64,000 nt of DNA, taken from contig JAWQEG010001359.1 in the NCBI GenBank assembly GCA_033782935.1, positions 917,194 to 981,193 on the forward strand, given 5' to 3'. A program made the translations under genes and the position numbers. The notes below the pieces were generated by a model. The model was not told the DNA's origin, made no database searches, and saw nothing but the letters and a program-made list of their open reading frames with translations. The DNA is from Petrolisthes cinctipes. Taxonomy: Eukaryota; Arthropoda; Malacostraca; Decapoda; Porcellanidae. Every line of letters starts with the position of its first letter. Position 1 is the first letter of the stretch. This document shows, piece by piece, positions 10,298-22,163 of this stretch.

Positions 10298-10505
10298 GGT
10301 ATTGCCTGCATTAGTGATGTGGTCAATACTTTAAGGGTTTTGGCGCCCCTTCGGCCCCAGCCACTAACTTTCAGTTCTTCAACTATCCCTCATTTCTTTC
10401 TATTTCCTTCCTGCTTGCTGTCTCACCACTCTATTAACGTTTTCTGGCGCTATATGACCTCGCTGTTGCGGCGCCTAATATCAATCAATCAATCAACCTC
10501 TACAT
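10298..10505 (+). mobile_element. SINE-like interspersed repeat, copy 1
   Basis: About 200 bp from GTATTGCCTGCA through CAATACTTTAAGGG and TGGCGC to a tail of (AATC)n. The same sequence in inverse orientation lies at 10995-11200. A simple-repeat tail and dispersed copies suggest a SINE; a Pol III box is not clear. Confidence 0.6.
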
Positions 10506-10994
10506 ATTGAGAACCAAAATGCAATCTACAACATAATCTCAGCCGCAGTTTTTCGAATCATATAATTGGACTATAAGTGATAAGGGAGAAAGGCCTATGT
10601 CATTAAAACTTTTTAAGAACGAATGAGAAGGTTAAAAATATGAGAAAGAAAAGATAAACGATAAGAAAGGAGGGAAGGGCAAGCGAGAGAGGGATAAGAC
10701 AGTAAGGAGGATATGTAAGGTTGCCAGTTACTTGAGAGATACTGTAATATATATAGCCTATGCATAAAATTAGACCAAGTTTATTGAAAATGCCTTATAG
10801 CGGCGCCTATTTAAGTTTAACATCGATTATTTTTAAGGAAATGCATATTTAGAAGAAAAAATCCTGGTAAATAGCTTAATGAATTTGTTGACAAATATGA
10901 TTATTAAAAAAGTTAGAAAATTAAACCGTCTTCTGCCGAAAAAGAAAACAAAACAGCTGGGCTTGGGAGAAGGTGATAAATAGGGTGGACTACA

Positions 10995-11200
10995 AGCACG
11001 AGGGATTTGATTGATATTAGGTGGCGCAACAGCGAGGTCAAATAGCACCAGGAAAAGATGATAGAGAGGTGTGACAGCAAGCAAGAATGAAATAGGAAGA
11101 AAGGAGGGACAGTTGAAGAAATATAAGCTAGTGGCGGGGGCTGAAAGGGCGTCCAAACCCTTAAAGTATTGCCCACATCATTACAGGCAATACGGGACAA
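10995..11200 (-). mobile_element. SINE-like interspersed repeat, copy 2 (inverted)
   Basis: Reverse complement of the 10298-10505 repeat at perhaps 75-80% identity by eye, ending at the same ATCAAT-type tail. The two copies form an inverted pair about 490 bases apart. Confidence 0.6.
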
Positions 11201-11454
11201 GCACGAGAGATAAAAGGAATACAGGGATAGCTGTCTAATATCCAAAGGATAATATATATTCAGTAGTCTATCCCACTACGATGGTGAACAAAAGACAGTG
11301 CCTTTATTTAAAGCATATAATGTAACAGATATTCTAATTATATTTGTTTGTTATTACTTTTCAACTAATCACCTTCATTTGTCTTACCCTCTTCCCCCTC
11401 ACCCTCGCCTTAAATCATCACATTTCTTCTCTCCTATATCCACCTACGCTAATG

Positions 11455-11905
11455 CAGTATGCACTTCTTTAAACCCGGATTCTTCAAACTACGGGTCCCG
11501 AATTCCTCCAAACTGGGTCGCAGGCTCACAAAAATAAATACATGAATAAAATAGAATAATAATTTTCGTGACAATAAAATAAATATGAAGTTCATACATG
11601 AATCCACCTAACATATTTTTATAATCGAATATTCATATATTTAATTATCAATAAAACAAAATCATTGCACAAATATTAGCCTTTTTGAGAGAGAATGAGA
11701 GAGAGAGAGGGAGGGGTAGGTGAGGCAGTGTTTATAATTCTGGTTAGAATTCCTTTTAATCATAAATATTACGTTTCAGTTTCTGGCCTTGTATTTTCTT
11801 TGGTTGATAATTCTGATCATTTGTAAAAGATCTTTCTGTATGGGTCGCGAGAATGATGTCATAGTAAAAACTGGGTCACGACTGAAAAAGTTTAAAGAAC
11901 CCTGC
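11455..11905. mobile_element. hAT-like non-autonomous element
   Basis: Begins CAGTATGCACTTCTTTAAAC and ends with the inverse of CAGGGTTCTTTAAAC. Near both ends lie GGGTC(A/G)CGA-type motifs, the usual look of hAT MITE ends (repeated GGGTCGCG near the termini). No 8-bp target duplication is clear. A GA run sits at 11690-11712. Confidence 0.5.
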
Positions 11906-12571
11906 TTTATACTATTGGTGATTCGATACCGTTCACAGTGTATGCTTCATTCATTCCTCCTGACACACGTCTCTCTACCTGATCATTCGTTACCCTCCTA
12001 TATAGCTCCGCCCACATTTCTCTCCTCTCCCACTAACATCCCCCCTCCCTCCACCTGCAACTGTTACCAGATCCGATGAGGCGCAAACCAAGTCGCTGAT
12101 GGATGGGGTTTGGATCATTGATCTGTCAGGAGCTGTACACTACAAGTCACTGGTTCTGTCACCCTAGTCCCCATTCTGCGGGTTCCCAGTTCCCTTACAC
12201 TCTAACACTTATTAAAGTACATGAACTAATGAAATGAATTCAACACGGCAACCAGGGCGTTCCAGGTTATAACACCAACCCAGTAATTGGGGAAGTCACC
12301 CGACCACTCACTTCACAACCGTCCTCCTGTAGGCTGACTCTCCTCCATCCATGCTGTAAAGTAAACTTGGTTTTAGAAAATCCACCAATCACACACAAAT
12401 AAGTCATGAAGCATTTCGAAATGTACCTCTGCTTCTTGAATACCCTTCGACTAATTCAACAAAAAATAATTCTATGTAATTTTCCCCTTCTGGCTTGAAT
12501 GTACTCTTCGAAATCCTTGACAGGGGAGGGGGGGGCGGGAATCTTTGGCGGGGGTGGAGATGATAGTGGTG
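11906..12571. other. No gene recognised
   Basis: Unique-looking DNA up to the P-like element. Its last eight bases before 12580 (GTGTGGGT) are that element's target site. Confidence 0.5.
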
Positions 12572-12579
12572 GTGTGGGT
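12572..12579. repeat. 8-bp target-site duplication, left
   Basis: GTGTGGGT, identical to 17754-17761 on the far side of the transposon. Confidence 0.9.
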
Positions 12580-13338
12580 CAAGGATGAGAGACAATAAGG
12601 ATAGTTCAGTGAAACGTCATCAATTCAGCCGTGACGTCACGCGCTCCGTGTCGTCAAAGTGATGACGCTCACTGGAGACCCTGCTGGAGACCCTCGCATG
12701 CAGGAATCTCGTTGAAACTTAAATAATCTCTCCTTATTCTCGGTTTTAATACATGATTTATACATCATACGTGTGTGGTGTTCTCTAAAAGAGTTAATTG
12801 ATAGTTGTGGATATAGTTTTCATGAATAGTAGACTAGTGTATGCTATATTGAAGGCTATAGCACTGTTGTATTTACAAGCTGATAGAGGCTCGCTCACGC
12901 CGATTCTAGCTAGCAAAACCCCGTGATATTAATTTATTATGATTAAATATAGATTAGACACAAACATAGAAAATTGGGATTATTGACTGAAATTCCTAGA
13001 GATTCGTTAATATTTCTTTATGTTGTATTACATGCATATCATGTCTCTCACTCATCTTTCTCCCCACATTAACTCTAACTTCACCCACAATTTCGCTTCT
13101 TTTTGTACATGATTTACTTTCAAATGTGACCTTTCATTACTTGCAAGAAAAAGAACGTTTCTTTACAGGCCCTTCTGTAGTTTTGTATATCCAGTAGTCT
13201 GTGCAGTCATTTTGCTATTCCGAGAAGTTTGTTAATTTTTTCTGTTTACTCTTAATTATTATTTACTTTGCCAGTGTGCAATACATTTTTGTGTTGAGTT
13301 ATCTTGGCATAATAATGTACTTCCTTTAACTACTTTAG

Positions 13339-13752
13339 TTCTGGAAACTGAAGATATTAAACACATTATTATTAAATTTGGTAGAAGTGAGAGAAGACCA
13401 AATTGGTAGTACAAGCTTGGAAATAAAATATTAAATAAAGCAGAGAAAGAAAGAGATTTAGGGGTAATGATAAATAAGAAATTGACACCAGATGATCATA
13501 TAAATGAACAAGTGAGAAACATGTATACATTGTTAGCAAACTTGAGAGTGGCCTTCACTTAAATAGATGAAGAAATGGTCAAGAAAATAATTACATCCTT
13601 TATAAGGCCTACCTTGGAATATGCTGCAGTAGTATGGAATAGTAAGGATATAGAAAACTTGTGTCAACAGGGAATACCTACAATTAGAGGTCACAGTAAG
13701 AAATTAATTAAAAGAAGAGGAAACAAAGATGTACAGAAATACAAATAGGTAA
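13339..13752 (+). pseudogene. LINE reverse-transcriptase C-terminal fragment inside the P-like element
   Basis: Plus-strand translation shows the non-LTR RT thumb pattern: a KFGRSERRP motif, YKLG, an EKERDLGV-type motif, then after a stop the FIRPTLEYA and VVWN motifs. It is opposite to the THAP gene, has at least two stops, and occurs at the same place in copy 2 (45712-46119), so it was present before the copies separated. Confidence 0.7.
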
Positions 13753-14201
13753 GAACATAAAAGTAGACACGAGTAATTTATTTCCTTGAACTCTAAAGTA
13801 CAGTATTAAGTACAGAGGCGAGTGAAAAAAAGTGAGCAAATCTGAATGAATCAAAAGTCTGTAACCTCTCACCCATAGTGTAAAAAGTCAGCATGGAACA
13901 GTTCTTCCTACAAAAATACAGCTACTATAATAAACTGTACATTTTAAAGCTGTTGTACAAGCCAAGAACTATGATTATCAAGTATGACATTCAACCATGT
14001 ACTGAGTGCTACAGAAATTATTTATATGCTGCATCTTACCCTCTCATGCTCATTTGCATCTAACTATTCTTCCCTTGCAATGATAACTCTGAAGTTTTTA
14101 AAAATTCAAGCACATAAAGTGTTCATACAACTGGAATATGATTAGTACCATAATCCAACAATACTTAAACTAGTACAGTACCAGGCCTCAGAAGACATTT
14201 A

Positions 14202-14700
14202 CTACACAGATGGTATAAGGAAACAGACTAATAAGAGGGAACTAGCACATAGAACAAAACAGAAGCATAACAAGGCCGTGAGGATACATATAGTCATAGA
14301 TGGTGGGATAATAGGTTTATTGGCATAAGTTTGTTTTGCTTTTTCAAGGTTGTACTCTGATACCAAATTTTTGTACTCTGTATTTTCCTTAAGCAGAATA
14401 TCATTGTCTAAGGATTGTTTTAACAATTTCTTTTTGATGTCACCATTTTCTCCAACAAGCTCCATTAATCTTTGTTCTAAACTTCCTTCCTTTGCTCGTA
14501 ATTCCTCTAAATTTAGTTCTAACTGTCTTTTAATTTTTGTTACTGTCTCCAATTTTAGAGACACCTCAGACAGCTGCTGTTGTAGGGCATACACATTATT
14601 ATTCCCAGAATGTAGGAAACCACAACAGGACCAACAAACTGCCAGATTATGTCCACCTGATGAAGCAGAGCTACCTTCTTTAGTTTTTTCTAACTCTTGG
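14202..14700 (-). CDS. Coiled-coil exon of the THAP gene, with hydrophobic C-terminus
   Basis: Minus-strand frame with VCWSCCGFLHSG, then about 90 residues of heptad-rich Leu/Glu/Lys sequence (ALQQQLSEVSLKLETV and LMELVGENGDIKKKLL) typical of a coiled coil, then a hydrophobic run (ICILTALLCFCFVLCASSLL) that could be a membrane anchor or an artefact of reading past the true end. In P-element-like proteins a coiled coil following the THAP finger mediates dimerisation. An upstream mini-exon at about 14702-14765 reads LAPDSYEAPTQNSAVGETLL in another frame, so the true splice between them is unresolved. Confidence 0.55.
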
Positions 14701-15766
14701 TGTTAATAGAGTCTCTCCAACAGCAGAGTTTTGGGTAGGAGCTTCATAAGAGTCAGGTGCCAATTCTGTAAAGTAAAAGGTTACTTAACACAAAGGCCTA
14801 GAGAAAAAGCATCCTGTAAAGCTATCCTTAGTGACTATTTCTTGACAAATACAGTACAGTATACTGTATAATATACACTACTATAATGTTAACTTACCCT
14901 TCCCAATACCAGGTGGGATGGAGAAAGTAATGAGAGGTGTAGCATGAGTAAGAAGGCAATTGGGACTGCAGCATGAGTAAGAAGGCAATTGGGATTGTGT
15001 GTGAGATGGTTGGGAAGGTGAAATGTAATACATTGAGGTGTGATGGGCATGTATGGCAAATACATACAGTACTACTCCAAGTCTTAAACTTATTTCTTAG
15101 TGACTAGTCCTTAGTCTATCACTATTGTCTACAGTACTGTACTGTACTTTAGAATTTCTAACAAGTTTGTAGGACAAGATCAACCTATTCTACACCCGAA
15201 TGTACTTGTGTAAGTGCTCCCAAATACTGTACTACCCTTGATAATTTTCTCTAATGTTGTTGACTGATTTAAGTATCAACCAAATAACATTACTAGATAA
15301 GCTTGGTGTTAGGAAATTAACTACATTTTCTAGTTGTTACGAACCCTTGATGTCACAGTGGTGTATAAGAATTCATAAGGCCAACTGTACATGCTAGAGT
15401 TGTTATGCCATAAAACTAAAACCCCTGAGCCACCTATCCCAATATCTTAAGCAAAGGTTTCTAAGGTTTCAAAACATCTTGGCGAAGGTGGTGAGTTGGG
15501 AAGGAAGTCAGCATGAAGGCTTGCTCGGAGGAATCCGAAGTGACAATGCCGCAATCTGGGCAATGTAAAATACTCCATCAAGAAATATCATAGATAAATA
15601 TATGTATATAAATAATTATACATATAATTTATGACAGATCAGTATAATTCATGATTCTAGAGTTAGATTAAATGCAATTCAAATAACTAGTAAATTAAAA
15701 ATATGACACAATTAGAGTAGAATTTATAAATGAAGAAAGATAATAATGAATCAGCATTTCTCTTAC

Positions 15767-15867
15767 CGGAACAATAAAGTTCAGGTTGTTGAGTTCCTCC
15801 AGCAACAGCAGTTTCAATAGGGGCTGAATCTTCTTATGATGTGTCTGTTGAGTGAAAGAGAACTTGT
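15767..15867 (-). CDS. THAP gene internal exon 3
   Basis: Acceptor CTTCAAG and donor CCG|GTAAGA on the minus strand. It encodes DKFSFTQQTHHKKIQPLL then a Leu-rich LLLLEELNNLNFIV, in phase with exon 2. A partial copy of its 5' end survives at 16510-16542, and it is duplicated in the second transposon copy. Confidence 0.55.
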
Positions 15868-15913
15868 CTTGAAGAGAATACAGAAAACATTCACTGTACT
15901 GTATATCCATTTT

Positions 15914-16314
15914 GGTAAATTTACTGTTTTGGACAGAATAGGATTCTTTGGACAATAATATATTTTACTAGTGTTTTTTTTGTGTTTTCAACAATTTTTA
16001 AATTCATTTCCGTCGCAATTTTTTTTTTTTTTTTTTAGCCAAACCTAATCTGGACCGCGGCACACTACCAGGACCTAACTGGGGCAGACTACCGGGACCT
16101 AACCAGGGCAGACTACCGGGATCTTACCGGGGCAGACTACCGGGATTAGATTTCATGTGTAAACTGTGCTCTACATCCATCCATGTCGGCTATTTCTATT
16201 TTCCCAGTAATCTGCCCTGGTTAGATCCCGGCGGTAGCCTGCCCTGGTTAGGTCCCGGTTAGGTCCCGGTAGTGTGCCGCGGTCCAGATTAGGTTAGGTC
16301 AGGTTAGATTTGGC

Positions 16315-16345
<31 letters not shown>

Positions 16346-16447
16346 ACGGAAATGAATATCAAAATCATTGAAAACACATAAAAAAACACTAGTAAAATAT
16401 ATCATTGTCAAAAAGAATCCTATTCTGTCCGAAACAGTAAATTTACC
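15914..16447. repeat. Large palindromic (foldback) insertion in the THAP gene intron
   Basis: Outer arms start GGTAAATTTACTG and run through GGACAGAATAGGATTC, an A/T-rich part, a poly-T/poly-A tract and then TAGCCAAACCTAATC, GGACCGCGGCACACTACC, all mirrored on the far side. The centre is an unpaired stretch of about 70 bases. The inner arms contain repeated CCGGGACCTAACC, a motif that recurs at 60.8-63.3 kb. Confidence 0.85.
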
Positions 16448-16708
16448 TATATTTTCAACTAAAGGAATATATAATAATTATACCCTATATACCATATGTA
16501 ACTCACTGATGTCTGTTGAGTGAAAGAGAACTTGTCTTGCAGAGAATACAGAAAATATTCACTGTACTGTATATATATTTTCAACTAAAGGAATATATAA
16601 TATACCCTATATACCATATGTAACTCACTGATTGAGATGTTATATTTCAGCAAGACAGTAAAAATTTTAATAAAAATCATTTTTAAAAAGTCATAAAATT
16701 CTTCCTAC

Positions 16709-16786
16709 CAGAAACACTGAGCAAATCTTGCAAAAGCTGGCGCCTCTGTTTTTCCTCAGCTCTGCGCCCACGGTGTTTTGCACTTT
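16709..16786 (-). CDS. THAP gene internal exon 2 (basic)
   Basis: Minus-strand acceptor TTTTTGCAG and donor TTTCTG|GTAGGA. Its 78 bases encode ESAKHRGRRAEEKQRRQ then LLQDLLSVS, a basic amphipathic segment, in phase with the THAP exon. Same boundaries in copy 2 (49346-49423). Confidence 0.6.
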
Positions 16787-17281
16787 CTGCAAAAAGGAAA
16801 ATAATTAAATCAGACAATCTGGTGGTGCAATTTATTTGTATGATCAAGATGGAAAACCTTTCTGCTCTTTTGGTATGGATATGTTTCCCACCTCCCTACC
16901 AAACTAGTCATTTATAAAAACTGAAAATATTAAGAAATGGTCCCAATCTACCTGCCACCTAACGTTAGTATAAACCAACCCTACACAATGTACAATAAAA
17001 CCAAATAACCTATAAAACTTTCATAAAATTGGCCTATCTTACCTGGTTGGCTGTCTTGTCACATTTCAATTGTATGGCCCATATAAACCTTACTTTCAAT
17101 AAAGATTAGGGGCAGCCCATATCTATGCACAAGACTTATCTTAACCTGTTAACAAGCACCATCAAGAAATATTTGTCAGCTCCTACTAATTGCAAATGAA
17201 AGATGATATTTAGTAAGTTTTGCACAATAAGTATTATACCGAAAGTATTGGCAGTAACAGATAAGAGTCCATATTGCCTAC

Positions 17282-17585
17282 CTGAATCATCCTCCTGTTT
17301 TGGGAGAAACAGCGAAGGTACAGCATCAGCCTTCAATGATCTTGTTGCCTGTGGAGACTTGTTCAGGAGCTTCCTCTTGATGCTGTAATTCTGTTTGTAA
17401 TCTGCTGCCTTAAAATGACAGGAGCAAACTCTGGCAGTCTCTGGGTTTAGTTTATCTGCCCGATAGCACGAATGATGCCACTGTTTTAACACTGATTTTG
17501 TCCTTGGAAATCGATAAAAATGGCAATTTTCTTGTTTCTTGCTCCTGTTATTGCTATTGCACCCGTAAACAGCACACCTTGTCAT
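17282..17585 (-). CDS. THAP-domain exon of the P-like transposon
   Basis: The ATG at 17585-17583 is chosen because THAP domains begin at the protein N-terminus, directly before CAVYGC. Zinc ligands of the C2CH type: CAVYGC, then CSCHF about 40 residues on; HFYRFP, the LKQW tryptophan, and the terminal ADAVPSLFLP (AVPT/F-type box) complete the fold. THAP fingers bind DNA, in P elements the transposon ends. The exon ends CAG|GTAGGC. In copy 2 the CSCHF reads CSRHF, the more usual form. The frame is intact. Confidence 0.8.
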
Positions 17586-17753
17586 TGTTCTTATAGAGAA
17601 AAAAGCTGGAGTCACTGAGATACAAGCAAAGCCAAGGCAAAACTCCTCTGTGCGTCCGTGTTTGGGTCTCCAGTGACGTCACGGCTGTATGGCGCGGTGC
17701 ATTGTGGGTAAAACAAGTGCTCAGTGAACTATCCTTACTGTCTCTCATCCTTG

Positions 17754-17761
17754 GTGTGGGT
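17754..17761. repeat. 8-bp target-site duplication, right
   Basis: GTGTGGGT, matching 12572-12579. Confidence 0.9.
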
Positions 17762-17885
17762 GATGAGGGTAGGAGTGATGGTGTGGGTGATGGAGGTTTT
17801 CGTGTTGATAGGGGTATAGGGTGTGCAGGATAGGTCTATGTGTTTGGGGGCAAGTGTTGTATTTGTAGGATGGGTTTGGTCTCTG
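17762..17885. other. G-rich unique spacer between two transposons
   Basis: Runs of GATGG/GTGTGGG-type sequence resembling the P-like element's target site; no gene. Confidence 0.4.
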
Positions 17886-17889
17886 CAAG

Positions 17890-19723
17890 TGTAACACCCC
17901 TATTTTTATATGTATTGTTATTTAGATATTTACGGGTATTAGGATAGGCTTTTAGTGTAAGATTGTAGGGAGTAGCCAGGCTGAGATTATCCCTGACGAA
18001 TAATCTCGGTGGTGAGCTTCTTCTAAAAATGTTAAGATGAGAAAAAGTACGAATAATGTTTATAGTTAGAGGTTATAGATGAATTATAGAAATAATTATT
18101 ATAGTTAGGTAAATAGGTGAAATAGAGGAATAATTGAAACTTAGGTGGATAGAGAAATACGTGGTGATTAAGAGGTGAATGTAAAATAATTAATTGGATA
18201 CAGGGAATAACCTGCATTTATAATTATAATGTATAATTACGAAGCTAACATTCCTATGCTGTTACCTGCAATTTAATTGTAACTTACTTAGAAAATTAAT
18301 TAGATTAGTTAGGGTCTAAAGTCGGGACAGTACATTTTCTTGTTGGCGGAACAATACATGCCTTGAATATGTAAATTACAGTAATGTGAAACTTTAAACA
18401 AGGAAGAAGGCAATGTATTTGAGCACAATAATATGTGTAAATCATGTTATGTAATTATATACACCAGTAAGGATGGAACTGTTGAAATTGCCAGAAAATG
18501 AAATACGTTTGGTCACTACTTTGCTTAAAGGAGAAGTGAAGAGGGAGTAGCCTTCAGTATTTCCTTCTCATTTCTCGTCTGTTGGGGTGACAGGTAAGAG
18601 CTCAACTAGCTCTCATCATATATATTGTATTGTGAATATAGTGAGTGGTGAATCACTTAGTCCAGTGATGGAATTTAAATAACTAAAGAATATTGTGTGT
18701 TCACATTCAGACATAGTAACTAATATATGATTCTCATTTCTCGTCTGCTGGGGTGACAGCCATTATAGCATTCTCCCTTGGTGTATAGTGAACCACGTGG
18801 TACCAAAGAAAATTACGAACATTTGCTGGCAATTGAATAGATTCATTATTGTAATATTGAGATTAGGATGTGATTTTTTTTTATTGTATTAGCTATATTT
18901 CGGCCTTGTGGTGAAAAATTTATTATTAGGAATTATTTGGGATATTGTGGGAGGAAGGACACTTCAAGTAATATTTTTTTTTATATATGTACTTAGCTCT
19001 GTAACTAGCGAGTCACGGAATTGTTCCTGTCCTAGTTGACAGAAAAGGGAGTAGGAACTGTATTAAGGGAGGGGTAATATTTCATAGTAATAATTGTTTA
19101 TTTTATATATGTGTGTTAGCTCTGTCAACTGGCGAGACACGGAATTGTTCCTGTCCTAGTTGACAGAACAGAGTAGGAGATATTAACAATGGAGGGGAAA
19201 CAAATTATTATTGTATTATCTAAATGTACTCGTGCCATACTGTTATAAAATAAACGGGTTTATAATTAGTTGAGTATTTCCGTCACCGATATAACAAATA
19301 GACTGTGTTCCTATATAGATGTTAGTTCTCAATTCACAACACTGATCGTACCCCCGTTAAAATTGTAGTCTGGGTTGCTTACTCACGCTCCTATATAAGC
19401 TAACGCTACGCTACCCTTCCGGTGTGTGCTCACTTGGTTCCTTTGATCGACTTTGGTCTGGTGGTGGCAGCGTTTACCCAGTACTGGAGAGGAGCTGGAC
19501 TTGTCCTTTGTATGATTTATTTTGGTATTCGCAAGGCAAGTCCTGTTCCTCATCGGTATCTTGTTTTTTTTTCCAGACCAGGTTGATACAGCTATAGGAT
19601 AGAGTAGTAGCATACACTGGTGGGTTTTTTTGTTTTGTTAAAGGCAGTGGGTTTTTGTTTTCCTCCAAGAGTAGAGTAAAAATAGTCATATTAAAGTAAG
19701 GGGACAAAAATCGCGCTTTTACA
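17890..19723 (+). repeat. LTR 1 of the array
   Basis: Starts TGTAACACCCC and ends TTTTACA. TATATAAG at about 19392 is a likely core promoter, 330 bases before the LTR end. Two internal duplications: TCATTTCTCGTCTG (about 18570 and 18732) and a block with CTAGTTGACAGAA (about 19050 and 19160). Confidence 0.88.
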
Positions 19724-20459
19724 CAGGTGGCTGCGGTGGGATAAATCAGACCCGGAAAAATTGTTTTGGCGGAGATCCGTGGAATTGGGTCGGATGTTTA
19801 AGGTAGCAATAGTAGGACATAGTCAAGTTCCTCGAGAACTGACGGTTGACGGTGCTCAGGTAGTTCTTTATCGATCACCCGGTGCCCGTGCCCAATCAAT
19901 TTATATAGTGATGAGAGATTAGAAATAAAATTATTAAAGTAAATTAATGGGTGTAAATGAAAACTTAAACCATTACAAATAGAATGGTAACACGTAGTGC
20001 CACTCGACCCGAAACAATGGCAGAAGCCAAGTACAAAGTGAAATGGTTGTTGGTGATGTAGGAGCAGTTGCAAATTCAGTAAGATTCGAAATGAGGGAAT
20101 TAAAGTTACTAACGGAACAAGTGACCGATATAGAGAAGAAAGGACACGAGTTAGATCATTTAAAAACAATGACAGGGCAAACTATATTACACAACGTCTT
20201 AATTGCCAGCAATATAAGTATAAGTAAACACGCCAAGGGATTTATTGCTAGGCTCACCCAGTTTGTTACAGACTTTGCCAGCCCTAGATCGTTGCTGTGT
20301 GAGGGATGGAGCTACTATTCTCCACGCCTTGTCATCCCCAGTCCAACTCTACCACCACCTCCTAACCAGCATTGCTTTCCCGTCACGAAACCTAATCAGT
20401 GTTGCCCAACTTGGAACTGCACGGGTTGCGAAGATGATACTGGTGATGACAGTATATAC

Positions 20460-20944
20460 CTATAGTCAACCACTAGGAAACTGGCGGTTTAGGTGGGGCC
20501 GAATCGGGGATTTCCCCCCAAGCAGTGCTGCCACATTTGGCTTTCCAACCCACATCACTCTATCAAAAATCACACCAAAATGGCAACGTTTTCGTACAGT
20601 GGTGCACTGATTCTATAAATATAGTCTTTAAATGGTGAGAGCGAGGTCAGGAAATTAATGAGGTCAGTCAGGTCACTTCTCCTTTAGACTCCACAATGGA
20701 AGGAAGAACACGTACCCCTGCCCACCACCCACACTGGCTCCATAGTCGTGAGAAGGAAATCATTTTCTACGTAAATTCGTACTTTGCAGAAGAAAATGTT
20801 CACCACGTACAAAATCCTATCAAGTCTTCCTTCTACACACACACACACACAAGTCATAGCCCTTCACTACTTACACCTGCCATTAATCCTTACCTCAACG
20901 GAGTCCTGACCTCACCCTACCAGGCGCCCTCCCTCCCCTCCCCC

Positions 20945-20977
<33 letters not shown>

Positions 20978-21287
20978 GGGAGGCAAAAGGAAGGGGTATG
21001 TACAAATTATGAATAAATGTACAAATAGTAAACAGACGTAAAAATAATAATAAAAAAATGGATAATAATTCAGAAGCACATTACTATGCACTGGGACAGA
21101 CAGACACATAAAATACAGATGAAGAAAGAGTAGGCTAAGGGGGGGAGGGAGGAGATTCAGGTGAAGGACTGCTAATCTACTGCCCTGTGGGCCCTGGGTA
21201 ATCCCATTCTGACAGACCAGATGTGGCAGCGCTGCTTGGGGCGGCTGCCCCACCTTCAGCCGCCAGTTTCCTTGTGGTTGACTATAG
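20460..21287. mobile_element. MITE A, first copy
   Basis: TIRs of about 80 bp starting CTATAGTCAACCAC, then GGAAACTGGCGG and GGTGGGGC, inverted at 21200-21287. It carries CA microsatellites at 20838-20851 and 20944-20975. Confidence 0.75.
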
Positions 21288-21412
21288 TACTGAGGATGGT
21301 GAGTACGGTGACAAATAACAAAAGTAACAGCAGCAGCAGCAGCAACAACAGCACTACCCACCCAACAACAGCACCAGAACCACAACCAACACTACGGAAG
21401 CAATCTATATTA

Positions 21413-22163
21413 CTATAGTCGGATTCAAATATGAAGCTAGTTTAGGCGGGGGAGCTAAGGGACTTCCTCACCCAACAGTGTTGTCATTTAACCCAAACAA
21501 GGCATACAATATTTCATACCTTCGTTATTTTGTATTTGAAATAGTCTTCAAATCTTCAAAAAATTATTATATATGATAAACCTTGATTATATGATGTTGT
21601 AAATGTGTTGATATTTATGATAATAACAGTCATTTATGTATGAAAGTGAATCCAGTACACATGACAACAGTGTACTACTCTGCGTTGTTGTCATATCTGT
21701 TGTGAAGGTGGTCAGGTCACCCCTCCTGGGTCTCAGGTCACTACCTCCTGGTAGGGAGGAAGAGGGTGACAGAGAGGGGGGAGGGAGGATGTCTATAGGT
21801 GCAGTCCAACACCTGAGACGTTCATTCATGATTCCATACTCATAAATACTTTATGTATTATATACTTTATATGTCAGATATGTACTATTGAACATTGTTT
21901 TTTAAGTTTTTATTATAATTAATTATATATCGTTATGTGTGTTCGTTTTTTTCACATTACAGTAACAAAGAAATATAAAAAATAATTTCCAACACTGACA
22001 ACACTTCCGAGATGAACTGTAAATCACCCAACATGTGTTTGACGTCAAATCCCAGGTGTACAGTAACTCTCACACCCTAACCTGAGCAGAGTAGAGACAA
22101 GGCAACAATGTAGAGTAGGAAGGTTACCGCCCAAACTAGCTTCATATTTGAATCCGACTATAG
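21413..22163. mobile_element. MITE B, first copy
   Basis: CTATAGTCGGATTCAAATAT and TGAAGCTAGTTTAGGCGG start the left arm and are inverted at the right end; TA flanks both ends (21411-21412, 22164-22165). It shares the terminal CTATAGTC with MITE A, suggesting the same transposase. Confidence 0.78.

Larger units (their letters stand above)
12580..17753 (-). mobile_element. THAP-carrying P-superfamily-like DNA transposon, copy 1
   Basis: 5174 bp. The ends CAAGGATGAGAGACA and its inverse form TIRs of about 33 bp with two mismatches, and GTGTGGGT is duplicated exactly at 12572-12579 and 17754-17761. Subterminal inverted repeats CAGCCGTGACGTCAC (12626-12640 / 17673-17687) and CACTGGAGACCC (12670-12681 / 17664-17675) recall the internal repeats of P elements. 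An 8-bp duplication, about 31-bp TIRs and a THAP domain are P-superfamily traits. The cargo is a spliced minus-strand gene, THAP finger first, coiled coil last. No RNase-H-type transposase catalytic domain is visible, so this copy looks non-autonomous. A LINE fragment and a large palindrome are nested inside. Confidence 0.88.

Noticed and set aside
15767..16560. Interpreting the exon stump at 16510-16542 as an alternative exon
   Set aside because: It has only the first third of exon 3 and no donor; duplication debris next to the palindrome explains it.
20245..20610. Open frames of 121-140 residues in the array's internal regions as genes
   Set aside because: They are composites of integrase fragments joined by deletions and an adjoining MITE arm, in mixed frames.
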